The translations under genes were made by a program, and so were the position numbers. A stretch of DNA of 64,000 nt from Microcoleus sp036705565 (GTDB lineage Bacteria; Cyanobacteriota; Cyanobacteriia; Cyanobacteriales; Microcoleaceae), in NCBI GenBank assembly GCA_036705565.1, contig JAUBUY010000027.1, one strand, 5' to 3'. This document shows, one piece after another, positions 8,984 through 17,095 of the stretch. The notes under the pieces were generated by a model. The model was not told where the DNA came from and ran no database searches. It saw only the letters and a program-made list of their open reading frames with translations. Each line of letters begins with the position of its first letter. The first letter of the stretch is position 1.

Positions 8984-9116
8984 AGATGTTGCACCATTCT
9001 CAACAAGCCTTTCAGGGGCTGGCTCTCCTGCCCAACCCCTACTCCCCACAAGAAAATTCACTCTTTGTGGAACAGGCCCAAAAGCCTGTTAAGCGAGAAT
9101 GGTGCAAGATATGTGA
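8984..9116. repeat. MITE-like palindromic repeat, copy 2
   Basis: Same terminal sequence as copy 1 (TTGCACCATTCTCAA ... GAGAATGGTGCAAGAT). The left internal arm is replaced by CTGGCTCTCCTGCCCAACCCC. It lies between the GT39 gene and the 192-aa gene. Confidence 0.75.
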
Positions 9117-9199
9117 GTTTAACCTCCCATAGCCCATTCTCAACAAGACCGGATCGACCGGAATTCTCGACCCAAATTTCCGCACCTGCAGCTAAGCGT

Positions 9200-9778
9200 T
9201 CACGGCTGCAAAATTAATTGCCATTCTCCGGCTGTGCTGTTCCAAGCCGGCGAGGGTGTCTCCCCGGCGACGAAAGGCCCCCAGTAGCGGCGAGAACCAT
9301 CCTGAGCAAAAACCACTAAAATGTCTCCCCGTTTGACTTGTAACTTTCCCTCCGGCAGCGATAGCATCAGTCCCTTGCCGCCACCTTCCCCCGGCGCAAA
9401 ATCCCAGTGCGCCGGTTTGCCGTAGGATTCCTTGGCTTGCCGTTTCGACAGCAGGGCCACTCGCACTGGGTGTTCGCTGCGGTTGCTGACGCGCAAACGG
9501 CCGGAGGCTTTAGCATCTACAGGGATTGAGGAAAGCACTTCCTCCTCTGGATCTGGGGGGGTTGGTGTTGAGTCGGGTTTGGGCTCGCTAGCGGTGTCTG
9601 CTGAATCTGTCGCAACTGGAGAAATGGGGGGTATGGGGGGGAGTGCGGTGGCTTGTGAGGGCCAATCGCTCGACTGATTTGAACCGTTGGAGATAGTGAT
9701 TTCAAAACGTCCTAGAAACATTCCTGTAATTAGGACGATCGACACTCCAATTACGAGCTGGTAAATTTTAAGATTCAT
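9200..9778 (-). CDS. Hypothetical membrane-anchored or secreted protein, proline-rich linker
   Basis: The 192-aa protein starts with an uncleaved-type anchor or signal (IYQLVIGVSIVLITGMFLG). A Pro/Ser/Thr-rich linker follows (about residues 40-85), then a compact C-terminal domain of about 100 residues rich in beta strands (RLRVSNRSEHPVRVALLS, GDILVVFAQDG, RYWGPF, WQLIL). It probably sits outside the cytoplasmic membrane. The family is not recognised. ATG at 9778 directly precedes the hydrophobic segment and is the only sensible start. Confidence 0.65.
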   Translation of the reverse strand: MNLKIYQLVIGVSIVLITGMFLGRFEITISNGSNQSSDWPSQATALPPIPPISPVATDSADTASEPKPDSTPTPPDPEEEVLSSIPVDAKASGRLRVSNRSEHPVRVALLSKRQAKESYGKPAHWDFAPGEGGGKGLMLSLPEGKLQVKRGDILVVFAQDGSRRYWGPFVAGETPSPAWNSTAGEWQLILQP

Positions 9779-10142
9779 AAATTTTAGGCTTAAAGGATAG
9801 ACTGCACCCGCAATGAGTCTTAACTATTTTTAATGTAAAACCAGGGGCTGCTGTGACACAAGATACAGTTACACTTAATGACTTAACCGTTCTCTGCTAT
9901 AATTCGCCAATCGCTTAATACCATCTTAGATGTTAAATTTTATATTTTAGATGGCGACATACTGACCGCGGTAAGAATTTGGATTTAGCCTGGAGGGGCA
10001 TTTGTTGACTCATCGTTATAGCTTTTAATAGCAGTTGAAAAAAAAAGTGCTACTCTATGCCCGTACTCCAAAACCCAATATTCATCAGTAATTCCGCATC
10101 TCAAATCTCCAATCTCGAATCTCCAATGGTATAACTTTTTTT
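9779..10142. other. Gene-free stretch upstream of ycf20
   Basis: AT-rich divergent spacer. Near its right end is a decayed heptad array (AATCTCCAATCTCGAATCTCC) followed by ATGGTATAACTT, the same ending seen upstream of coaBC and at 50140-50170. No ORF or strong terminator is seen. Confidence 0.5.
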
Positions 10143-10475
10143 ATGCAGAATACCCGAATTAACAGATTGATTGATGTTCTGGGCGAGCGATTCCGAGGCT
10201 GGCTGAGCAATCCTTGGCGGCGGATTTCGCTACTGCTAATTAGCCTGCTTTTCGGCACTTTTTTGGGAACTGCTATTTCGACTATCGCCGGACAATCAGC
10301 AGATTGGGATATTATCGCGGCCGGGCTGTTGGTGTTGTTGACTGAGTTTGCGAGCTGGCTGGTTTACGGCAGCCCGCGGCCTGTAGCCCGTTCTTTTTGG
10401 GTGGATATGCTCTATGCTCTGAAAATTGGCGTGACTTACAATTTATTTGTGGAGGCTTTCAAACTTGGCTCTTAA
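10143..10475 (+). CDS. Ycf20-like DUF565 membrane protein
   Basis: The 110-aa protein matches the DUF565/Ycf20 family of cyanobacteria and plastids. It has an N-terminal amphipathic stretch (RINRLIDVLGERFRGWL), two hydrophobic helices (ISLLLISLLFGTFLGTA and IIAAGLLVLLTEFASWLVYG) and the conserved C-terminal LYALKIGVTYNLFVEAFKLG. Ycf20 homologues have been linked to thermal energy dissipation in algae and plants; the cyanobacterial role is unclear. It lies 75 bp upstream of glycerate kinase on the same strand and may be co-transcribed with it. Confidence 0.85.
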   Translation: MQNTRINRLIDVLGERFRGWLSNPWRRISLLLISLLFGTFLGTAISTIAGQSADWDIIAAGLLVLLTEFASWLVYGSPRPVARSFWVDMLYALKIGVTYNLFVEAFKLGS

Positions 10476-10550
10476 AAGGAGGGGAAATATTTGTCGGTTG
10501 TAGATAGTAATTGGACAAAACCAGCCCCCGCTAGCGAGAGTTTTTAGGAT

Positions 10551-11711
10551 ATGGATCGATCGACTGTAACCCCTGTTGAAATTTTACATCGATGGCAAGC
10601 CGGCGATCGCCCGATCGCTCCCGACTTCGATCACCTGGCTTTGTGGGAACTTGCGGATGATGTGCGATCCTCTTCGAGGGCTTCGCGAACGCGCGCTTTT
10701 GGGATTACTCCTGACAGTGTAGCCGATGTTGTCCGCTGCAAAACCGATTTATTCTTTTCTCTTCTTGACGAACTGCATACTTTCCCCCTAAAGTCAACTG
10801 TTTTCCTCGAAACTTTGTGGAATCTGTGGCTGCCGCTGGCAATGCAATTATCGACTGCCAAACAAAGTTTAAACCGTCCTTTAATTCAAGGAATTTTAGG
10901 AGGGCAAGGAACGGGAAAAACTACTTTATGCCAAGTTTTGAGGCTGATTCTGGGAAAATTGGGATATTCTACTGTCAGCCTTTCTTTAGACGATCTTTAC
11001 AAGACTTATGCCGATCGCCAACAACTCCAAAAAGCAGACCCGCGTTTAATTTGGCGCGGCCCCCCCGGCACTCACGATATTGACTTGGGAATCGCAGTTT
11101 TAGACAAGTTGCGCGGTTCTCAAACTCATAATTTAGCAGCATTTGACAATCCCAAATCAGATGCCCTCAAACCGGATATAATTAAAAATATAGAAATTCC
11201 CAGGTTTGACAAATCAGCCTATGGAGGTGCAGGAGATAGAAGTCAACCCGAAATTATTTCCGGTGCGGATATTGTACTTTTTGAAGGTTGGTTTGTCGGT
11301 GTGAATCCGGTGGTTGATGCCAAATTAAACGAGTTTTTGGCGGCTGCACCGTTTCCGATTTCCACAGAAAGCGACTGTCAGTTTGCGCGCGATATGAATG
11401 CGAAGCTGCACGACTATCTGCCCCTGTGGAACCGATTAGATCGGTTGATGGTTTTGTATCCCCAAGATTATCGCATTTCTCAAGTGTGGCGCAATCAGGC
11501 GGAACGGGAAATGATGGCGACGGGGAAGTCGGGAATGTCAGAAGCGGAAATTAATCGGTTTGTCGAATATTTCTGGAAAGCGCTGCATCCCGAGTTATTT
11601 ATTAAGTCGATGGTTGAGGAGGGCGATCGCGTGGATTTAGTAATTGAAATTTTGGGCGATCGCACTGTCGGCCAAATCTGTCGGGCGATCGACTTAAAAT
11701 TAAGCGATTAG
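10551..11711 (+). CDS. glyK: D-glycerate 3-kinase (plant/cyanobacterial type)
   Basis: The 386-aa protein has a P-loop GGQGTGKT at 117-124, a following SLSLDDLYKTY segment and RGPPGTHD, all typical of the plant-type glycerate kinase family related to phosphoribulokinase. It phosphorylates glycerate to 3-phosphoglycerate, the last step of the photorespiratory C2 cycle. Residues about 38-50 (DVRSSSRASRTRAF) are encoded by a small dispersed repeat inserted in frame before the P-loop, so this segment is probably an extra loop. ATG at 10551 follows a weak AGGATATGG-type site. It is downstream of ycf20 in the same orientation. Confidence 0.9.
   Translation: MDRSTVTPVEILHRWQAGDRPIAPDFDHLALWELADDVRSSSRASRTRAFGITPDSVADVVRCKTDLFFSLLDELHTFPLKSTVFLETLWNLWLPLAMQLSTAKQSLNRPLIQGILGGQGTGKTTLCQVLRLILGKLGYSTVSLSLDDLYKTYADRQQLQKADPRLIWRGPPGTHDIDLGIAVLDKLRGSQTHNLAAFDNPKSDALKPDIIKNIEIPRFDKSAYGGAGDRSQPEIISGADIVLFEGWFVGVNPVVDAKLNEFLAAAPFPISTESDCQFARDMNAKLHDYLPLWNRLDRLMVLYPQDYRISQVWRNQAEREMMATGKSGMSEAEINRFVEYFWKALHPELFIKSMVEEGDRVDLVIEILGDRTVGQICRAIDLKLSD
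10660..10698. repeat. Small dispersed repeat inside the glycerate kinase gene
   Basis: GCGATCCTCTTCGAGGGC plus TTCGCGAACGCGC, the same family as in the GT39 gene and at 44383. It is read in frame as SSSRASRTRA. Confidence 0.75.
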
Positions 11712-11732
11712 GGAGAGTTAAAATTAACGCTT

Positions 11733-11816
11733 TAAGGACACAAAAATGTTGTGTCCCTACCCTATTGCAGCTTTTAAGGACAAAACCTTGTTCCGTCCCT
11801 ACTGTATTGCAGCTTA
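11733..11816. repeat. Two tandem imperfect 40-bp repeats
   Basis: Units of AAGGACACAAAAATG...GTCCCTACCCTATTGCAGCTT and AAGGACAAAACC...GTCCCTACTGTATTGCAGCTT follow the glycerate kinase stop. Each can fold into a short hairpin. Confidence 0.6.
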
Positions 11817-11937
11817 TCGTACAGTCACTTGCAGGACTTATATAAAAAGTGGTTTGACGCGCGAATTATAGGGGGAAGGCGCGTCATAAGCACCCTACAA
11901 TACAGAGGTTGTCCGTCGAGGATGGAGAATTTCTAAA

Positions 11938-12303
11938 TTAACTGCCGGGAGTACCAAGATCGATCGCTTTCTGCATCAAATCGTCGGTAACTTCGCCCGG
12001 TGTACCTGCAGGCTTAATTTCCTGAGCCATCGAACGAAAATCAGCGGGATTGCCGCTTGTATCTGCCGGCTTTGCGATATCTTTAGGAGCGGGAATAGGA
12101 AATTTAGGTGCAGTTGCAGCGGCGGCAGCTTGAGCGCCGGCACCCGTGCGATCGATGTCACTAACACTAAATTCTTTTGAAGCTTCGTAGTCTGCTGATA
12201 CATCAACTGTCGGCAACTTTTGTTCTCCAGCTTCCACGCTTTCAGTTATCTGCTGAGCGTCAAAGCTTTCAGTGTTATTTGGTTCTGTATTGATTTGAGA
12301 CAT
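11938..12303 (-). CDS. Small low-complexity protein divergent from the carotenoid protein gene
   Basis: The start is placed at ATG 12303 (MSQINTEPN) because AAGGAG lies 6 bases upstream; a longer frame from 12333 has no such site. The 121-residue product is acidic, rich in Ala, Pro, Thr and Glu, and probably disordered, with a short conserved-looking end (DDLMQKAIDLGTPGS). It has no signal peptide or membrane helix. It is transcribed away from the helical carotenoid protein gene. The family and function are not recognised. Confidence 0.6.
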   Translation of the reverse strand: MSQINTEPNNTESFDAQQITESVEAGEQKLPTVDVSADYEASKEFSVSDIDRTGAGAQAAAAATAPKFPIPAPKDIAKPADTSGNPADFRSMAQEIKPAGTPGEVTDDLMQKAIDLGTPGS

Positions 12304-12630
12304 AGCCGACTCCTTTCTAGTTTTATTTAACAATTTACTGTATTTATTGTGATTCTATTTCGTTAATTTTTCATCTACCCGTAGATATATCGCGCGCTTC
12401 TATCTCAAGGCTGATTTATTCTCATGTGGCTGGTCAACATTACACGAGTTTCCTAAACTAATCCAACTATATGCAAGCTTCAAACCCATACCTCATCTGT
12501 CATTCTCAATTCTTTCATCTAAAATCTAAAATTTAAAACCTCAAATCGTATTACCTCTTCGGGATGGTGACTGGCACTTACAAATGTTGATATTTATATA
12601 TTCTGAAAGCATTTTTAAGGAATTTTGTTT

Positions 12631-13158
12631 ATGAACTCACCCGCCGCCACCAATCCTCACTCTCTCTCCAACGACACTCAAAACATCGTTCAGACAATCA
12701 ACGGGTTGGGTACAGATGAAAAGCTGGCGCTGCTCTACTTTGTTTATGAAAAAATGGGAGATTCAATTACACCAGCCGCTCCCGCCGCCGCCGAACCAGA
12801 ATTAGCTCCCATGCTGCTGGATGATTTTTACAAGCTTTCGGCCGATCAACAACTGAATATCATGCGAGGTATTGTCAACCGCGACGACACGCCCTATTCT
12901 CACGCTTACGGAGCTTTAACTGCTAACAATCAGTTGGTGGTTTGGTATGCTTGGGCGATTGGTATGGGTGAAACAATTGTCGATATCCCCGACGGATATG
13001 AGGCAACTGAGGCTGTCAATGGCGTGTTGGGTCAAATTGAAGGTCTTGATTTTGAACAGCAAATTTCGGTGCTGCGCGACGTAGCTAATAATATGGGCTA
13101 CACCGATGTTAAACCAATTGCTACTCAGGCAGAAGTAGGGAAAACTTCTAGTCTTTAG
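12631..13158 (+). CDS. Helical carotenoid protein (HCP), OCP N-terminal domain homologue
   Basis: The 175-aa protein matches the carotenoid-binding N-terminal domain of orange carotenoid protein along its length. LALLYFVYEKMG, RDDTPYSHAYG, VVWYAW, IPDGYEA and ISVLRDVANNMG align with the OCP helices. The Tyr and Trp counterparts of OCP Y44 and W110, and the Arg in VLR (OCP R155), are present. There is no C-terminal NTF2-like domain and none is encoded nearby, so this is a stand-alone HCP. Such proteins bind a ketocarotenoid and quench phycobilisome energy and/or singlet oxygen, depending on the clade. Start ATG 12631 has AAGGA upstream; a TTG at 12625 is less likely. Confidence 0.9.
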   Translation: MNSPAATNPHSLSNDTQNIVQTINGLGTDEKLALLYFVYEKMGDSITPAAPAAAEPELAPMLLDDFYKLSADQQLNIMRGIVNRDDTPYSHAYGALTANNQLVVWYAWAIGMGETIVDIPDGYEATEAVNGVLGQIEGLDFEQQISVLRDVANNMGYTDVKPIATQAEVGKTSSL

Positions 13159-13464
13159 ATAAGAGTCTGCTGTTGCAACCTATCCTACACAAACTCTCCT
13201 CCTAGCAGAGAGGGACTCAAGAATAAAGGAATTACCCAAAACCTCTATATGTAGGGTGCGTCTCGGCGCACCCTACCGCTATAATTAGTAGGTAACACCT
13301 TTTTTTGCTCTTAGTCCTATTTATTTTTTCGTCTATTAAGCTGTTGTGCATTTAAAGCACTAAGGAATGAGAATTAAATAACTTCCACAAGTTTGTGGGA
13401 CGGGCGGGACGCCCATCCCACAATAACAATTAAAATTGTAAGTTATTTAATTCGCGATCCTTAG
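13159..13464. other. Convergent spacer with two hairpins
   Basis: It holds GTAGGGTGCG...CGCACCCTAC (about 13253-13275) and a GTGGGACGGGCGGGACGCCCATCCCAC palindrome (about 13395-13422). Both are dispersed hairpin types of this genome. They may terminate the converging HCP and histidine kinase genes. Confidence 0.5.
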
Positions 13465-15333
13465 TCAGGAAGTAAGTTTTTTAGGATAAACTTTTCGCGG
13501 AAATTCCATCCGAAATATCGAACCTTTTTTGGGTTGACTTTCAGCAGTAATTGTGCCGTCGATCATCTTGACTAAAGAGGCACAAATAGCTAGTCCTAAA
13601 CCAGTGCCTGGATATTGGCGAGTTGTGGTTTGGTCGCCTTGGTGGAACTTGTCGAAAATGTGGGGAAGAGCCTTTTCACAGATGCCGATTCCTGTATCCC
13701 GAACGGTGATAATTAGCCGATCGCGATTTAATTCCCGCACCTCAATATAGATGCTGCCCTCATGTGTGAATTTAACCGCGTTGGAAACGAGATTGACCAA
13801 AATTTGCCGCAGGCGCAACTTGTCATTAACTATAAACTGATGCTGCAAGCACACGCTGACGGACAATGCCACATTCTTATCGGTGGCTTGATTTCCGAAT
13901 TCCAAGGCGACATCCATTACTAAATTTGCTAAATCAAATTTTTCAATTGTTAATTCTGTGCGGCCGCTCTCGATTTTGGAGAGGTCGAGGATATCGTTAA
14001 TCAGCAGTAGCAGGTTTTTGCCGTTATCTAAAATGCGCCCCACCATTTCTTTTTGCTGGGCACTGAGCAGTTGTTTGTGCTGGCGCAGCAGCAATTGGGA
14101 AAAGCCGATAATCGAATTCATGGGAGTTCGCAATTCGTGGGACATGATGCCCAAAAATTGCGATTTTAACTTGGCTGCTTCTAGCAGTTCCAATTTTTGC
14201 TGTTGAATGCGTCGCCCCTGATTTTCCAGTTCTTCCTGCTGGCGAATTAGCAGCTCGTTTTGCAAGTCTAAAAGCTGTTCCTGCTTTTTTAATTTTTCGA
14301 TCGCCAGTGCGTTATTAATGGCCATCGCCGCTTGTTTTCCCATCACCGCCAGCAGTTGCTGAGTATGCCCGTCCATCGCCGTGCTGTCTTTCCCGTTGCC
14401 GATGGCGAGCACACCCAAACGCCCGCTTTGCCCCGACTCGATCGCCGCTGCACAAGCCGCCGCCGGCAGCAAGCCTTTGCGGCACTCCGACCGCCACAGT
14501 ACAGACTCTCCCGTCGCAAATGCTTTCCACAGCAGCTTGTTTTGCACGTGCGGGGTTTTGCCCCCACCAAAGTTTTCCGTACCCCCGACAGCGCTGAGTT
14601 TGAGGCCGCTGCAATCCGACTCCAGGAGAGCAACTAGGCAAAATTCCGCTCCCGCGATCGCCTCTACAGTCGCGTCCGCGATGGCTTGCAACAACTGGCA
14701 CAAACTGCCCGCGCGCTGGCTCAATATATTTGTAAACTGCTCTATCACCTGTAACTCCCGCCCAGCCTCTATTACCGTCCGGGCTTGGCACAATTTTTCT
14801 ACTTTGAAATTAGCTTCCGAGCACGCTTGATGCGGCCAAAACTCTGGTTCTGCTTGGGGCTCGGCTTTAGTTTGTTCGATCGGCTCCATATCTGTGTAGG
14901 TTCCCACCCACTCCAAAACTTCCTGACTGTCGGGGTTAGCGAGCCTTCCTTTGGCCACGTTCCAGCGGTAAGTGCCCTCTCGCGTCTGCAGGCGAAATAG
15001 AATTTCGTAGCTTGGCGGTGGGAACTTAGAACTGTGCGATCTCGCCAATAGACGAGGGCGGTCTTCTGGGTGGACGCGCGCCAGATAGCCGAAACCCAAA
15101 GCTGCTGCTGCTGGTACGCCTGTGTACTCCTCCCAGCGCTGACAGAAATAAGTAGCCCAGCCGTCGGCCTTTGTTTTCCAAACTATGTGAGGAATTGCCG
15201 ACCACAGGCGATCGTCCTGAGTTTCGCGGTCGCCAACTTGCGGTTGGGGGGATGTTATTTCAGATACTTTGTGTAAGATTTCCGAGTCGGAAAACTCCGA
15301 GGGAAAAGACTTATTGCCGTGATACTGAGTCAT
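13465..15333 (-). CDS. PAS-GAF sensor histidine kinase
   Basis: The 622-aa soluble kinase has a PAS domain (about 40-150, around IPHIVWKTKADGW and FRLQTREGTYRW), a GAF domain (about 195-345), a coiled coil and a HisKA box with phospho-acceptor His in FLGIMSHELRTPMN (about residue 397). The HATPase domain has the N box LVNLVSNAVKF, the G1 box DTGIGI and GTGLGLAI. No cofactor-binding Cys typical of phytochromes is seen in the GAF. It is divergent from the NarL-type regulator at 15731, which could be its partner. It senses an unknown cytoplasmic signal. Confidence 0.9.
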   Translation of the reverse strand: MTQYHGNKSFPSEFSDSEILHKVSEITSPQPQVGDRETQDDRLWSAIPHIVWKTKADGWATYFCQRWEEYTGVPAAAALGFGYLARVHPEDRPRLLARSHSSKFPPPSYEILFRLQTREGTYRWNVAKGRLANPDSQEVLEWVGTYTDMEPIEQTKAEPQAEPEFWPHQACSEANFKVEKLCQARTVIEAGRELQVIEQFTNILSQRAGSLCQLLQAIADATVEAIAGAEFCLVALLESDCSGLKLSAVGGTENFGGGKTPHVQNKLLWKAFATGESVLWRSECRKGLLPAAACAAAIESGQSGRLGVLAIGNGKDSTAMDGHTQQLLAVMGKQAAMAINNALAIEKLKKQEQLLDLQNELLIRQQEELENQGRRIQQQKLELLEAAKLKSQFLGIMSHELRTPMNSIIGFSQLLLRQHKQLLSAQQKEMVGRILDNGKNLLLLINDILDLSKIESGRTELTIEKFDLANLVMDVALEFGNQATDKNVALSVSVCLQHQFIVNDKLRLRQILVNLVSNAVKFTHEGSIYIEVRELNRDRLIITVRDTGIGICEKALPHIFDKFHQGDQTTTRQYPGTGLGLAICASLVKMIDGTITAESQPKKGSIFRMEFPRKVYPKKLTS

Positions 15334-15730
15334 AACAGGTTATATAAATAAGCATTGGACTAGAGCCCTAACATCGGCTAAAGACTCGTGCGGCTAGCTT
15401 TATTGATTTTGACCGCCCTGGTGCATCAAAACTTTTTATACTTTAAATTTATCTGGGTAGTGGTATCTTTACCTCTATCAACGGGCGGACAAGGAGATAA
15501 TTCAGTTAAACTGTTAAAACATTGAGAGCTTACCTGTCCCGATCCGGATAGTGCAGGCATCGTCGCAAAATAACTTAAAAATTAACTTGCATTCTTGGCT
15601 GCTGCATGAGTATGCTTAACAATGATGTGCGACCTGTAAAACCCTAAATCAGGACACATTCTCAAATTTACTCAGTTTAGCTGAGTCAGTTGACGATATT
15701 TTAAAAGTTTAGCGGACTATTGGAAGAAAG
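15334..15730. other. Divergent promoter region between the kinase and the response regulator
   Basis: 397 bp, AT-rich. No repeat of the common families is seen. It must hold promoters for both genes, but no convincing -35/-10 pair could be picked by eye. Confidence 0.4.
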
Positions 15731-16450
15731 ATGAGTAAAATTCGCGTTGCTTTGGTAGAAGACCATGACCTGACAAGAGTCGGCATCCGCACAGCTTTAC
15801 AACAGCGTGACACGATAGAAGTTGTTGGCGATGCAGCTAACGCTACAGAGGGATTGAAACTGCTTCAGTCTTCAAAACCTGACGTGGCAATTGTAGATAT
15901 TGGGTTGCCGGATTTTGACGGCATTGAACTGACACAAAAGTTCAAAAAATCCTTAGAGGAGTCCGATCCAGATACAAAAATTTTGATTCTGACTTTTCAG
16001 GACAATGAAGAAGAAGTTCTGGCAGCTTTTGCCGCCGGAGCTGACTCTTACTGCATGAAAGATATTAGCTTCGATCAGTTATTAGATGTAGTAAAAGTAA
16101 CTCACGAAGGTAACTCTTGGATCGATCCGGCGATCGCCCGTATCGTCCTGAAACAAGCTCGCACTCAGGAACCCGCGCCGGAAGAACCGAAGGCTGAGGG
16201 CAAAAGAGTCACCATTAAGGCTGCCGAACCAGAGTTTAGTCACATCATTGAGACTTACCCTTTAACCGAGCGGGAATTAGAAGTTTTGGAACTAATCGTG
16301 CAGGGTTACAGCAATGCTGCAATCGCCGAAAAGCTGTACATTACTGTCGGTACAGTCAAGACTCACGTCCGCAATATTTTGAACAAGTTGTGCGCTGATG
16401 ACCGCACTCAGGCAGCCGTTCTCGCCCTGCGTTCTGGCTTGGTTGGATGA
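15731..16450 (+). CDS. NarL/LuxR-family response regulator
   Basis: The 239-aa protein has a receiver domain (acidic pocket ED at 10-11, phospho-acceptor D56 in AIVDIGLPD, Lys in YCMKD), an Ala/Pro/Glu-rich linker with KRVTIKAAEP, and a LuxR-type helix-turn-helix (LTERELEVLELIVQGYSNAA, YITVGTVKTHVRNI). It is a DNA-binding regulator that would be activated by phosphorylation. The divergent PAS-GAF kinase is a plausible partner. The start is ATG 15731, preceded by GGAAGAAAG. Confidence 0.9.
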   Translation: MSKIRVALVEDHDLTRVGIRTALQQRDTIEVVGDAANATEGLKLLQSSKPDVAIVDIGLPDFDGIELTQKFKKSLEESDPDTKILILTFQDNEEEVLAAFAAGADSYCMKDISFDQLLDVVKVTHEGNSWIDPAIARIVLKQARTQEPAPEEPKAEGKRVTIKAAEPEFSHIIETYPLTERELEVLELIVQGYSNAAIAEKLYITVGTVKTHVRNILNKLCADDRTQAAVLALRSGLVG

Positions 16451-16479
16451 AGCCCGATCGTCAGGCAAAATCAAGTTAA

Positions 16480-16507
16480 AAGTAGGGTGCGCTGGGCGCA
16501 CCTTACG
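16480..16507 (+). terminator. Hairpin after the response regulator
   Basis: GTAGGGTGCGC...GCGCACCTTAC stem-loop about 30 bp past the stop. There is no U-run. It belongs to a dispersed hairpin type also seen near 13255, 26032 and 27235. Confidence 0.4.
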
Positions 16508-16670
16508 GCCAATCGATTTGAGATTTGAGATTTTAGATTAAAGAATTGAAGCATTGACTTGCGCGAGATAAATTCGGGGGTTCCTTTATCGGATACACGT
16601 TTTTTATTTCTGGGTCCTGAGTCTGCTTTTGGAATGAATCACGGGGCGGGTATCCTGGAGGCTTTCGGTC
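16508..16670. repeat. 110-bp intergenic element with heptad array, copy 1
   Basis: The array GATTTGAGATTTGAGATTTTAGATT is followed by TTGCGCGAGATAAATTCGGGGG, TCGGATACACGTTTTTTATTTC and GGGTATCCTGGAGGC. GGATAC and GTATCC are inverted and can close a hairpin. Other copies are at about 33843, 45172 and 50358. Confidence 0.8.
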
Positions 16671-17095
16671 ACTGATTAAGGGTGTGCAGTGCACACCGAA
16701 TGACTAATTGTTATCAAAAAATTAGGGCAGGCAGTGTGTACCAGCCGAGCAATTGTTTCTTGTTAAAAAAAAGATCGAGTTTAAATCCGCATCTATCCCA
16801 GTACAGATATTTTTTTCAAAATTTTAAAAAGTAAATATACCTTAAGATAGATGCTAAAAAACTATCATATTACTAATACTTATTGTTGAGCGATCGCCAG
16901 TGAGATAAATTTCGATCGCACTGCCAATACTGCGCGATTTCACTTCATAAAAGGCAGAGACAGAGACTAGATTACGATACTTTTAGGAAGAGTTAAGCCT
17001 TAAATAAATTATATCCGTAGAGTGATGCTGAGTTCGCTTAAATTTGTAAAATTAAAAGTATCAACTGCTACTGAAAAATTTTAGAAAGAGGTATT
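16671..17095. other. Gene-free stretch upstream of the GH13 gene
   Basis: It contains a GTGTGCAGTGCACACC palindrome (about 16681-16697) and AT-rich sequence. AGAAAGAGG lies 5 bases before the GH13 start and serves as its ribosome-binding site. Confidence 0.5.

Noticed and set aside
14315..14830. Overlapping long ORFs on both strands inside the PAS-GAF kinase
   Set aside because: They are frame shadows of the high-GC GAF region and have no domain or start context.
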